Assembly (NCBI RefSeq): GCF_947387555.1
Contig: NZ_CANDNZ010000024.1
Location: forward strand, 1-64,000
Reading direction: 5' to 3'
DNA length: 64,000 nt
From: Thalassomonas sp. RHCl1
GTDB lineage: Bacteria; Pseudomonadota; Gammaproteobacteria; Enterobacterales; Alteromonadaceae
The first letter of the stretch is position 1. The number at the start of each line of letters is the position of its first letter. The notes under the pieces were generated by a model. The model did no database searches, was not told where the DNA came from, and was given only the letters and a program-made list of their open reading frames with translations. This document shows, in pieces, positions 44,057 to 52,616 of this stretch. The position numbers and the translations under genes are program-made.

Positions 44057-46455
44057 TACTTTAACAGCCTTAATGAATTGGTGATAACCAAGATAGAGCT
44101 GGCAGACATGCCGATCACCGCCATATAAGGGGTGATCAAACCGGCAACCGCCAACGGTAATACTATGGCATTATAACCGAATGCCCAGGCATAGTTCTGG
44201 AAAATAATCTTGCGGGTTTTGATTGCCAGGGTTTTTAAGGTACTGACACTGCTCAGCCGGTTACTTAATAAGATGACATCGGCGCCGCTTTTGGCAACAT
44301 CTGTCCCGCTGCCCATGGCGATAGAGACATGGGCTGCGCCAAAGACCGGGGTATCATTAACGCCGTCGCCGACCATAGCCACGGTATGGCTTTGCTGCTC
44401 GGTTTTGATGATGGCCATTTTATCTTCTGCGCTTAAGCCGCTGCTTACCTGGTCCAGGGGCAGCTGGCGTGAAACCGAGTCACAGCCGCTGGCGCTGTCG
44501 CCGGAAAGCATCATGGTTTTAGTGCCAATTTCTTTAAGCGCAGAGAGTAATTGCCCGGCATCTTCGCGGATCTTATCTTCCAGGTAAAATGCGGCGATAA
44601 GCTCATCATCGGCCATCAAGACACATTGTGCGTCCCGGTATTGCTCCAGCTCTTTGGCGGACAGTAGCCAGCTGACTTTGCCCACCCGGTAGCTTTTGCC
44701 GTTGACCATACCTGAAATACCGGCCTCCGGATGTACCTTGGCATCACGAATCTGGTAGGAAAAATCTCGGTATTGTGCAAAAGGTTTTGCCAGCGGATGC
44801 TGTGAATAGGCTTCAAGCGCGGCGGCAATTTTAAGGGCTTGCTCCTGATCTTGCCCATCGCCGGTGCCGGGCAGTGCTACCCGGGTAATTTCAAATTCAC
44901 CCGTGGTGAGCGTACCGGTTTTATCAAAGGCGTAGCAGTCTATCTGGGGGATGGTTTCCATCACATGGCCGGATTTCACCATGATGCCGTCGCGGTTTAA
45001 CCGGGTGGTGCCGCAGGTTAATGCCGTTGGTGTGGCAAGGGATAAGGCGCAGGGGCAGGTGGCCACCAATACCGATAAGGTGATCCAAAACGCTTCCTCG
45101 GGCATATGCTGGTGCCAGTAATAGGCGGTGCCAATGGCGGTTAATAAAATAATGGCCACAAAATACTGGGCGATTTGATCCGACAGTCGTGCCAGTTTCG
45201 GTTTATGGGCCTGGGTACTTTCACTTAAACGAATGAGCTGGCTTAAAAAGGAATGGTTGACGTCCTGTTTCACTTCCATGGTTAAATTGCCGTCGCCATT
45301 GATGGTGCCGGCAAAGATGTTATCGCCAACCCCTTTATCCAGCGGCAATTGCTCGCCGGATAACATGGCCTCATTCAACTGGCTTTGGCCGCTGACGATA
45401 GTGCCGTCCGCCGGGACCACTTCACCCGGTTTGATAATGACTTTATCTAAAGCCTGTAAGCTTTTTGCGCTCACCAGGACTTCTTTGCTGTTGTTATCTT
45501 CAAGCTCAAGTTTCGTGGCGGTCATGGGCATGAGTTTGAGCAGGTTGGCGGAAACTTCTGCTGCCCGGGCACGGGCGCGAAATTCGAGAAATTTGCCCAC
45601 CAGCAACAAGAAGGTAAACATGGATACCGACTCAAAGTACACTTCGCCTTGCTGGCTGATGGTGGCCCAGCCGCTGGCAATAAAGGATAAAATGATGGCG
45701 ATCGAGACCGGCACATCCATCGACAGGCGTTTGAGTTTTAAGGTATTTACAGCGCCGAGATAAAAAGGGAAGGCGCCGTAGGTCACCACAGGTATGGTTA
45801 ACAGGAAACTGGCCCAGCGCAGATACACCAGGTTATGGGCGGACATATCAGAAAAGGCGCCAAAATAGAGGCCGATGGCGATCATCATCACCTGCATCAT
45901 CAGGATACCGGAGATGCCTAAACGTTTGATAAAGGCCTTGGATTGCGCCTTGTTTTTCTCTTCCACCAATGAAGCTTTAAAGGGCAGGGCATGGTAGCCG
46001 ATGCTGTCCAGGGTGGATAAAATTTCACTGAGTTTAACTTTGTCATCCGCCCATTGTACCCGGGCCCTTTGGGTGGTGGCGTTGACATTTACCGAAATCA
46101 GTCCCGGAACTTTGTCCAGCTGCATTTCAATCAACCAGGCACAGGCGGCGCAGCTGATACCATCGACGGTTAAAATCGCCTCTTTGCTGTTTTCGTCCTG
46201 GTAAATAAAGTCATGCTGCAGGTTTTCGTCATCGAGTAGCTGATGGCGCTGCAATTGCTCCGGTACCAGGGCCGCGCCTTTATTGGCGGGCTCGGTGCGA
46301 AAACGGTAATACTCGGTGAGGTTATTGTCGACGATGGTCTGGGCCACCGCCTGACAGCCGATACAACACATCACTTGCTGGATTTGTTCGATACAAACAC
46401 TCAGCTCTACGCCTTTAGGGACAGGCTCGCCACAATGATAACAACTGCTGGACAT
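44056..46455 (-). CDS. ccoI: Copper-translocating P1B-type ATPase CcoI (FixI)
   Basis: A 799-residue heavy-metal P-type ATPase. The N-terminus has a CYHCGEPVP zinc-ribbon-like segment and CCIGCQAVAQ, then an HMA domain with GISCAACAWLIEMQL. The transmembrane metal site is TCPCALSLATPTAL (CPC), the phosphorylation site is FDKTGTLTTGEF, and GDGVNDTPVFGAAHVSIAMG ends the P domain. It exports copper toward the periplasmic side for cbb3 assembly rather than for detoxification, as judged from its position between ccoH and ccoS. Starts and stops overlap neighbours by one base. Confidence 0.96.
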   Translation of the reverse strand: MSSSCYHCGEPVPKGVELSVCIEQIQQVMCCIGCQAVAQTIVDNNLTEYYRFRTEPANKGAALVPEQLQRHQLLDDENLQHDFIYQDENSKEAILTVDGISCAACAWLIEMQLDKVPGLISVNVNATTQRARVQWADDKVKLSEILSTLDSIGYHALPFKASLVEEKNKAQSKAFIKRLGISGILMMQVMMIAIGLYFGAFSDMSAHNLVYLRWASFLLTIPVVTYGAFPFYLGAVNTLKLKRLSMDVPVSIAIILSFIASGWATISQQGEVYFESVSMFTFLLLVGKFLEFRARARAAEVSANLLKLMPMTATKLELEDNNSKEVLVSAKSLQALDKVIIKPGEVVPADGTIVSGQSQLNEAMLSGEQLPLDKGVGDNIFAGTINGDGNLTMEVKQDVNHSFLSQLIRLSESTQAHKPKLARLSDQIAQYFVAIILLTAIGTAYYWHQHMPEEAFWITLSVLVATCPCALSLATPTALTCGTTRLNRDGIMVKSGHVMETIPQIDCYAFDKTGTLTTGEFEITRVALPGTGDGQDQEQALKIAAALEAYSQHPLAKPFAQYRDFSYQIRDAKVHPEAGISGMVNGKSYRVGKVSWLLSAKELEQYRDAQCVLMADDELIAAFYLEDKIREDAGQLLSALKEIGTKTMMLSGDSASGCDSVSRQLPLDQVSSGLSAEDKMAIIKTEQQSHTVAMVGDGVNDTPVFGAAHVSIAMGSGTDVAKSGADVILLSNRLSSVSTLKTLAIKTRKIIFQNYAWAFGYNAIVLPLAVAGLITPYMAVIGMSASSILVITNSLRLLK

Positions 46456-46949
46456 TAGTTTGCTTCGGTAACGTCGGGTACTATCTCTATGGTTTCAACC
46501 CGGGGTAAGTGCAGGGTGTCCTGTATCTTCCAGTGATTTTCAAACGGGGTAATGGTAATTTTCCATTTGCCGCTTACTCTTTGCTCCAGGGCTTGGCGAA
46601 AATCGCCATTACCGTCGGCGGTCAGCACCAGGGAAAAGTCCTTCTCTGCCAGGGTGGCGTGATGAAAATTGACATTAAGCAGCGGAAATTCTTTTTCTAT
46701 GCCGGTCGGGCTTAATACCAGGCTGTCATCCGTCAGGGTTAAATTAAAACGTATTCCCAGTTTTTGTGCCTGCTTGATTTTACCCAGTTCAAGGTTAATG
46801 GCTTTGCCTTTTTTATAATAGTCGCCGATCACCAGGGCGTCGGGTTCATGGTTGGCAATGATATAGGTGGCAACACCGGCAACGATAGCGATGGCGGGCA
46901 GGGTAAAGATCAGCCAGGCCCAGGGTTCTTTATACCAGGAAGTTTTCAT
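46455..46949 (-). CDS. ccoH: CcoH/FixH family cbb3 assembly protein
   Basis: A 164-residue protein with one N-terminal membrane helix (WAWLIFTLPAIAIVAGVATYI) and a periplasmic beta domain. The family motif PDALVIGDYYKKGKAINLEL follows the helix. CcoH stabilises the assembling cbb3 oxidase. It is the first gene of the assembly cluster here; the iron-sulfur protein gene ccoG, which often precedes ccoH, is absent. Its stop shares one base with the ccoI start. A palindromic terminator and 193 bp separate it from ccoP. Confidence 0.9.
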   Translation of the reverse strand: MKTSWYKEPWAWLIFTLPAIAIVAGVATYIIANHEPDALVIGDYYKKGKAINLELGKIKQAQKLGIRFNLTLTDDSLVLSPTGIEKEFPLLNVNFHHATLAEKDFSLVLTADGNGDFRQALEQRVSGKWKITITPFENHWKIQDTLHLPRVETIEIVPDVTEAN

Positions 46950-47074
46950 TATTTCGAAAGGTTTATCTGCTTAATACGAGGGGGATATTGTACTGTTTTT
47001 CTTCGCTGTGAACCAACAAAACCTGCGTTTTTTTGTCGCTTTTCAGGGAAAATTTTTAACAGCGGCCAATAAAA

Positions 47075-47104
47075 AAGCCTTAACAACTTAAGTTGTTAAG
47101 GCTT
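47075..47104. terminator. Palindromic terminator after ccoP
   Basis: A perfect 30-nt palindrome: AAGCCTTAACAACTT at 47075-47089 with its complement at 47090-47104. On the minus strand a T-run follows, so it can end the ccoNOQP transcript before ccoH and partly insulate the assembly genes. Confidence 0.9.
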
Positions 47105-47142
47105 TGTTTTATCTTAACTAAACTGCTTTGTTCGTCAACAAA

Positions 47143-48111
47143 TCAGTTTTGAGATAAGCTGTAGACATAGGCGCTGATGACATGGACTTTTTCTTCGCCC
47201 AAAATGTCGGCCCAAGGTGGCATGACACCGGCGCGGCCGTTACGGATAGATTCTTCTACCGCTTTTTGAGAGCCGCCGTATAACCAGGTATTATCAGTCA
47301 GGTTAGGAGCACCCAGCGGGATGCCCATGGCCAGGCTGCCTTTACCTTCTGCGCCGTGACAGGCGGTACACATGGCAAACTTGGTTTGACCGGCTTTGGC
47401 ATGCTCAGGGTTTACTTCACGTCCGCTCAGGCTTAACACATAAGCCGCCACTTCTTTAACCCCTTGCTCACCGCCAACAGCGGTTTCCCAGGCCATCATG
47501 CCGTTGGCTTTACGGCCGTGCATAATACTTGCTTTGATCACATCAGGGCTGCCGCCGTATAACCAGTCCTTATCGGTCAGGTCAGGGAAGCCAGTGGTAC
47601 CGCGGGCATCAGAGCCGTGACATTGAGAGCAGTTTTGTAAAAACAGGCGCTGGCCTACTTTTAACGCGTCGCCGTCTTTGGCCAAATCTTCGATGCTACG
47701 CTGTGCATAGGCGGTAAAGATAGGACCGAATCTTTCATCGGCGGCTGCCATTTCGCGGTCATACTCTACCAGTAAACCTTGCTCTTTTGCTTGGGCAACT
47801 TTGGCTTTAGACTCTTCCAGGCTTAAAATGCCCTGGTTAGAACTCTTCCAGCCAAACAGACCTTGCCACTGGCCCAGGCCAGGGTAAAGCAGCAGGTAGC
47901 CGAAGCCCCAGATGATGGTAATTAAGAAGAAAGTACTCCACCATTTAGGTAAAGGGTTATTCAACTCTTCTATGCCGTCAAATTCATGACCCATAGACTC
48001 GCCTTCTTTAACGCCGGCAAAGTTTTTTAAACACATGCGCAGTAGCAGGTAGCAACCCACTAATGTACCTAGTGTGAGAACTGATATCCAGATACTCCAG
48101 AAGCTAGACAT
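47143..48111 (-). CDS. ccoP: cbb3-type cytochrome c oxidase subunit III CcoP (diheme)
   Basis: A 322-residue diheme cytochrome c subunit. The ATG at 48111 has GGAG 9 nt upstream and gives the usual MSSFWSIW start; an upstream ATG in frame lacks a ribosome site. Two N-terminal helices (SIWISVLTLGTLVGCYLLL and STFFLITIIWGFGYLLLYP) are followed by two cytochrome domains with CSQCH and CTACH heme motifs. It passes electrons from cytochrome c to CcoO/CcoN. The start overlaps the ccoQ stop by 8 bp. Confidence 0.96.
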   Translation of the reverse strand: MSSFWSIWISVLTLGTLVGCYLLLRMCLKNFAGVKEGESMGHEFDGIEELNNPLPKWWSTFFLITIIWGFGYLLLYPGLGQWQGLFGWKSSNQGILSLEESKAKVAQAKEQGLLVEYDREMAAADERFGPIFTAYAQRSIEDLAKDGDALKVGQRLFLQNCSQCHGSDARGTTGFPDLTDKDWLYGGSPDVIKASIMHGRKANGMMAWETAVGGEQGVKEVAAYVLSLSGREVNPEHAKAGQTKFAMCTACHGAEGKGSLAMGIPLGAPNLTDNTWLYGGSQKAVEESIRNGRAGVMPPWADILGEEKVHVISAYVYSLSQN

Positions 48112-48292
48112 TTTTATTAGTCTCCTGTTCGTTGTTTTTCTCTTTGCGATCGTCTTCTTCAAAAATCGATTTGGCGGCGTTATCAAACGACGATTTACGT
48201 TTTTTGCTGTATGACCAGATCACAATGATAATAAATAGTGCCAATATAAGGAGGGCAAAAAACCCTCTGAGCGTGCCGTAATCCATGGTCAT
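48104..48292 (-). CDS. ccoQ: cbb3-type oxidase subunit CcoQ (FixQ)
   Basis: A 62-residue protein with one membrane helix (FFALLILALFIIIVIWSYS) and a charged C-terminal tail, the standard CcoQ/FixQ form. It stabilises the interaction of CcoP with the CcoNO core. Its start shares one base with the ccoO stop and it overlaps ccoP by 8 bp. Confidence 0.95.
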   Translation of the reverse strand: MTMDYGTLRGFFALLILALFIIIVIWSYSKKRKSSFDNAAKSIFEEDDRKEKNNEQETNKNV

Positions 48293-48936
48293 TACTTCAA
48301 TGCATGACCAAGGGATTGCAAGTAAGCAATCAGGGCGTCCATTTCCTTCTTACCGGCAACGGCTTTCTTGGCACCGGCAATATCTTCAGCCGAGTACAAA
48401 GGAATATATTCGCCTTGCTCATTTTTATGGCCACGGTTTTTAGTTAACATGTTAAATGTTTCCATTTTTTTGCCTGTTAACTCACCGTCCAGGAGGTCTT
48501 CTTCCAACCACTTAAAGGAAGGCATGTTCGACTCAGGTACTACCGCACGCGGGTCAATCAGGTGAACACGGTGCCAATCGTCAGAGTAACGGCCGCCAAC
48601 ACGGGCCAGATCAGGACCGGTACGCTTAGAGCCCCACAGGAACGGATGTTCCCAAACGTGCTCACCGGCAACCGAGTAGTGACCGTAGCGCTCGGTTTCG
48701 GCGCGGAACGGACGAATCATCTGGCTGTGACAGGTATGACAACCTTCACGGATATAAATATCACGTCCTTCAAGTTCAAGGGCGGTATAAGGTCTTAGGT
48801 TATCAACCGGCGTTGTCGTTTCTTTTTGGAAAAACAACGGCGTGATTTCTACCAGGCCGCCGATGCTGATGGCAGCAATAGTTGCAATAAAGAACCAGCC
48901 AACGTGTTTCTCTAACGGTTCATGTTTATTTTTCAT
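48292..48936 (-). CDS. ccoO: cbb3-type cytochrome c oxidase subunit II CcoO (monoheme)
   Basis: A 214-residue membrane-anchored cytochrome c. The N-terminal helix ([20 protein letters not shown]) is followed by the [14 protein letters not shown] heme motif and the conserved [20 protein letters not shown] and [20 protein letters not shown] blocks; the axial Met is in ESNMPSF. It relays electrons from CcoP to the CcoN site. The ATG overlaps the ccoN stop by 4 bp. Confidence 0.97.
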   Translation of the reverse strand: MKNKHEPLEKHVGWFFIATIAAISIGGLVEITPLFFQKETTTPVDNLRPYTALELEGRDIYIREGCHTCHSQMIRPFRAETERYGHYSVAGEHVWEHPFLWGSKRTGPDLARVGGRYSDDWHRVHLIDPRAVVPESNMPSFKWLEEDLLDGELTGKKMETFNMLTKNRGHKNEQGEYIPLYSAEDIAGAKKAVAGKKEMDALIAYLQSLGHALK

Positions 48937-50372
48937 GCCATTGCCTCCTGACCTGCTTCAACGCGCTCAAGACTTCTGTCTTCGGCACGGATGGTTTTAA
49001 ACATGTTGTAAATCATGATCACAAAGCCGGCAACAACCAGGGCACCACCTAAGAAACGCATGAAATAGAAAGGATAAGAAGCAGTTAAGCTCTCAACAAA
49101 GCTGTAGGTTAAAGTACCGTCGGTGTTTACCGCACGCCACATCAAACCTTGCATAACACCGGAGATCCACATGGCAACGATATAAAGTACGATACCTGCA
49201 GTGTGCATCCAGAAGTGAACATTGATCAGACGGATGCTGTACATACGGCCCTGGTTAAACAGGATAGGGATCAGGTGGTACATAGCACCGATAGATACCA
49301 TGGCAACCCAACCAAGAGCACCAGAGTGAACGTGACCTACGGTCCAGTCGGTGTAGTGGGATAAAGCATTTACCGACTTGATCGCCATCATCGGACCTTC
49401 GAAGGTAGACATACCGTAGAAAGACAGGGAAACGATCAGGAAGCGCAGGATCGGGTCGTGGCGAAGTTTATGCCAGGCACCGGATAAGGTCATAATACCG
49501 TTGATCATACCACCCCAGGAAGGTAGGAATAATACCACTGACATTACCATACCAACAGACTGAGCCCAGTCAGGTAAGGCGGTGTAGTGTAAGTGGTGAG
49601 GACCGGCCCAGATGTACAGGGAAACCAGTGCCCAGAAGTGAACAATAGATAAGCGGTAAGAATAAACAGGACGTTCTGCCTGCTTAGGAACAAAGTAGTA
49701 CATCATACCCAGGAAACCGGCGGTCAACAGGAAACCTACCGCGTTATGGCCGTACCACCATTGCATCATGGCGTCGATGGCGCCTGAGTAAAGGGAATAA
49801 GACTTCATCATAGACACAGGGATCACCATAGAGTTACCTATGTGCAATACCGCAACCGTGATAATGAAACCACCGAAGAACCAGTTGGCCACGTAAATGT
49901 GGGACGTCTTTCGCTTAATTAGGGTACCAAAGAAAACGATGGCATAAGAAACCCAGACCACGGCAATCAGGATATCGATTGGCCATTCTAATTCTGCGTA
50001 TTCCTTACTAGAGGTGTAACCTAAGGGTAAGGTGATTGCTGCGGCAACAATAACTGCCTGCCAGCCCCAGAAGGTAAAGGATGCTAAACTACCGCCAAAA
50101 AGCGTTGTTTTACAGGTACGTTGTACCACGTAATAAGAAGTAGCAAACAAAGCACTGGTACCGAATGCAAAGATAACAGCATTGGTATGTAGTGGACGAA
50201 GACGAGAATAGGTAAGCCAGGGGGTATCGAAGTTCAATGCCGGCCAGATTAACTGTGCAGCAATTAGAACACCAACGAGTGTTCCGACGAATCCCCAGAT
50301 TACCGTCATTACAGTAAATTGACGTACAACGGTCATGTTGTAGTCAACTGCTGACGTATTACTTTGACTCAT
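48933..50372 (-). CDS. ccoN: cbb3-type cytochrome c oxidase subunit I CcoN
   Basis: A 479-residue catalytic subunit with 12 helices. Heme and copper ligands sit in the conserved [48 protein letters not shown] and [15 protein letters not shown] segments (His residues for low-spin heme b, CuB and heme b3). It is a high-affinity, proton-pumping oxidase for microaerobic respiration. It is the first gene of ccoNOQP; the divergent lipoprotein gene lies 276 bp away. Low-oxygen control through the fnr gene in the same neighbourhood is probable. Confidence 0.97.
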   Translation of the reverse strand: MSQSNTSAVDYNMTVVRQFTVMTVIWGFVGTLVGVLIAAQLIWPALNFDTPWLTYSRLRPLHTNAVIFAFGTSALFATSYYVVQRTCKTTLFGGSLASFTFWGWQAVIVAAAITLPLGYTSSKEYAELEWPIDILIAVVWVSYAIVFFGTLIKRKTSHIYVANWFFGGFIITVAVLHIGNSMVIPVSMMKSYSLYSGAIDAMMQWWYGHNAVGFLLTAGFLGMMYYFVPKQAERPVYSYRLSIVHFWALVSLYIWAGPHHLHYTALPDWAQSVGMVMSVVLFLPSWGGMINGIMTLSGAWHKLRHDPILRFLIVSLSFYGMSTFEGPMMAIKSVNALSHYTDWTVGHVHSGALGWVAMVSIGAMYHLIPILFNQGRMYSIRLINVHFWMHTAGIVLYIVAMWISGVMQGLMWRAVNTDGTLTYSFVESLTASYPFYFMRFLGGALVVAGFVIMIYNMFKTIRAEDRSLERVEAGQEAMA

Positions 50373-50445
50373 GTTATGGTTTCCGCAGTGATAATGAATT
50401 ACAAAATTCGGGTTATTTTTATGAAGTCATTTAGCTCACGGCCAA

Positions 50446-50570
50446 ATATCTGTATTATTTATAGTCGAAAACGATAAAGAATACAGATATGACTTTTAAT
50501 CCCGGGCGCATCATAATCACTTACGGCTAAAATGTCATCTGCAGATGTAGTAAAATATGTTCTAAATCAA
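50446..50570. promoter_or_regulatory. ccoN upstream region: 11-bp inverted repeat and weak FNR-like box
   Basis: Perfect inverted arms ATATCTGTATT (50446-50456) and AATACAGATAT (50480-50490) are separated by 23 nt. Further upstream, at 50557-50570, the minus strand reads TTGATTTAGAACAT, an 8/10 FNR-box match with one perfect half. Its position about 185 bp before the ccoN ATG would allow an FNR-dependent start with a long leader containing the hairpin. Confidence 0.4.
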
Positions 50571-50648
50571 AAAAATTAAACTTGATGTCTGAAAAGATGA
50601 ATTAAGTCGGTATTTAAGCAGTTTTTTAAGTAGGTTATCGGTTTTATT

Positions 50649-51140
50649 ATGTACAAAATTTTTCCCGTGCTTTCCCCTGTCTTTATCTTGATGTTTAGCT
50701 TCGTTTTTAGTTTGCTTGCCGGTTGTCAGCCGGCGGATAAAAAAAGCCACGTTAAAGTTGAACCACAGTGCCTGGCGCAGCAAAGTGAATGTGTTGTCCG
50801 CACTCCCGGTGGCGACTTTCGTGTGCTGTTTAATGCCGACAAGGTGCTGACCGAGACGCCTTTTGAGGTCACCGTTGAATATCAGGGCAAGCAGTCGGTA
50901 AAAAATATCAGCGGTTATCTTGAAGGCCGGGATATGTTTATGGGCAAGATCCCCTTGTTTCTTACCGGGCAAAGCGAACATCAATACTTGGCGGAAGTCA
51001 TGTTAGGCAGCTGTGCCCAGCCTTCTATGATCTGGCGCTTATGGCTTACTGCGGAGTTTGCCGGGCAAGTTGCGGACGGTGAAAGTCATTCCGGTAATAA
51101 GCAGCAGTTTTTTATCGACTTTCCCAGCAGTAACGAATAG
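50649..51140 (+). CDS. Putative lipoprotein
   Basis: A 163-residue protein with a lipoprotein signal (FILMFSFVFSLLAGCQPAD). The mature region contains five or six cysteines including QCLAQQSECVV, a predicted beta-sandwich (PFEVTVEYQGKQSVKNISGY) and DMFMGKIPLFL. The fold is reminiscent of small periplasmic proteins found near cytochrome oxidase genes, but I cannot name the family. It is divergent from ccoN, and a role in respiratory or copper handling is only a guess from position. Confidence 0.75.
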   Translation: MYKIFPVLSPVFILMFSFVFSLLAGCQPADKKSHVKVEPQCLAQQSECVVRTPGGDFRVLFNADKVLTETPFEVTVEYQGKQSVKNISGYLEGRDMFMGKIPLFLTGQSEHQYLAEVMLGSCAQPSMIWRLWLTAEFAGQVADGESHSGNKQQFFIDFPSSNE

Positions 51141-51147
51141 TAGAAGA

Positions 51148-51197
51148 GAGCAGGTATTTGTTCCGGGAGCAAGTTTGTGTGAGTAAAATACCTGCTC
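51148..51197. terminator. Hairpin between convergent genes
   Basis: GAGCAGGTATTT (51148-51159) and AAATACCTGCTC (51186-51197) form a perfect 12-bp stem with a 26-nt loop. It lies between the lipoprotein stop (51140) and the TonB-domain protein stop (51218). The T-run is weak on both sides. Confidence 0.5.
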
Positions 51198-51217
51198 CGG
51201 GATGGAAACGTTTGCCG

Positions 51218-52318
51218 TTATTTTTTCGTGACAGCTGCTAAGGTTTGCGGGGCTTTTGGGTGCTCAATTAACTGGAACTGAGTATTGCTCTCTCCGTAAA
51301 CATAAACGCTGCAGCGTTGCCAGCTTTCTGGAATTTCCCAGCTGGTGTTATTTTCTACGGTAAAGACATGACGTTTATTGGCGCAGCGCACATCGAGCTT
51401 GTTTAAACTTCCCTGGATATTTGCCAGGGAGAACGTTTTTCTGACTAAGGTATGATTCCAGATGTTACTTTCTCCTATGACGCCATTTAGGAGGATGTCC
51501 TGGCCGCCATTGATAAAACCTTTAACAATCTCCAGGTTTTCCTTGAAGGGTTTGAGCTGGGCTTCATCCCCGGCAATGCTTGCTATTTGGTCATAGGTTG
51601 CCAGTACCTCTTGCAAGCGGTTCAGCTCCAGGTTCAGGTTATAAACCTTGTGTAAGATAGAAAGTTGAAATTCGGGGGTAAGCTGATTGGTATTGACCGC
51701 TAATGCCTGATTCAGGCTGGCTAATTCTTGTACTTTGTCATCGGTTTTTCTGGCATAGCTTGCCCGGGCCAATGAATAGTACATTTCCTCGCTTAGTCGC
51801 CATTGTTTAAAGGTTTTCAACTGGTCAATTTTTTCTTTGGCCAGGGCCAGATCATCTTTTTCTAGCAATGCCAGGATATCTTGATATTGACGGAGAAACT
51901 TCCGACTGACGGTGGCCTTGTCTTCTCCCATAGTAAAGTTGATTCTGACAGTGTTTTGGCACTGTTGTACCGGTTTGCCATTTTCCATCGCTGGCTGATA
52001 ACGCCATTTTTTTGCTGCCCAAATTGCCGCCTTATCAAAGCTTTTTCGTCCTGATGACTTTTCCACCAGGATATTGCTAACAGAGCCATCGGTTTCAATC
52101 ACATAACTTAATGTTGTCCAACCTTCACGTCCATTTTTGGCTTCTTCTAGCGGATATTTGGCCACTTGCCTGTGCTCGATCACGGCATCTGTAATGGTGG
52201 TGATTTGTTTAACTTTAGCGCCAGGGTTTGCATCTGCAGGACTTGCTAACCCCGGGAAAGACAAGGTTATCGCCGAAAGGGAAAGGGAAAGGGGTAACAG
52301 AGCTTTTATCAGTGACAT
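51218..52318 (-). CDS. TonB C-terminal domain protein with helical repeats
   Basis: A 366-residue exported protein. After a signal peptide (ALLPLSLSLSAITLSFPGLA) comes a TonB C-terminal domain at about residues 40-135: KYPLEEAKNGREGWTTLSYV, DGSVSNILVEKSSGRKSFDK, AAKKWRYQPAMENGKPVQQC. Residues 140-270 are helical, TPR-like. Canonical TonB has a membrane anchor and a Pro-rich spacer before this domain; here the domain is N-terminal and no spacer exists, so this is a TonB-family relative rather than the energy transducer of an ExbBD system. Its role is unknown. Confidence 0.83.
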   Translation of the reverse strand: MSLIKALLPLSLSLSAITLSFPGLASPADANPGAKVKQITTITDAVIEHRQVAKYPLEEAKNGREGWTTLSYVIETDGSVSNILVEKSSGRKSFDKAAIWAAKKWRYQPAMENGKPVQQCQNTVRINFTMGEDKATVSRKFLRQYQDILALLEKDDLALAKEKIDQLKTFKQWRLSEEMYYSLARASYARKTDDKVQELASLNQALAVNTNQLTPEFQLSILHKVYNLNLELNRLQEVLATYDQIASIAGDEAQLKPFKENLEIVKGFINGGQDILLNGVIGESNIWNHTLVRKTFSLANIQGSLNKLDVRCANKRHVFTVENNTSWEIPESWQRCSVYVYGESNTQFQLIEHPKAPQTLAAVTKK

Positions 52319-52616
52319 CAGGGATCCTTGTTAACTGGTGAAGGGGCAGTATAGGCTTTTACTTATTTATCTCAAGCAATTAACGTATTAATTACATTAC
52401 AGCTGATTACATGGGGAATGATTGCGGAGGATTCAGCCAAAATAACATGGCAGTGCTGCCGGTTAAGCTCAGGTTCAGTTTAGGCAAGGTAGGCTTGGCA
52501 AGTAAATAATATTTTGTTGCTTAATTGTCCCGGGGAAGTTTTCATCCCCGAGTATTATTTTGTTATAGTGATATCTTTCAATTTTTTAATGGCTTAACCC
52601 GAGAAAGGAGCAGGTT
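52319..52616. other. Intergenic region upstream of ydbH
   Basis: About 300 bp with no gene. A hairpin CGGGGA/TCCCCG lies near 52530-52550, and TATAGT (52564-52569) is a possible -10 for ydbH without a good -35. The right end carries the strong ribosome site AAAGGAG (52604-52610) discussed with ydbH. Confidence 0.4.

Noticed and set aside
51218-52318. TonB energy transducer
   Set aside because: The TonB domain is N-terminal after a cleavable signal, with no membrane anchor or Pro-rich spacer and no exbB or exbD.
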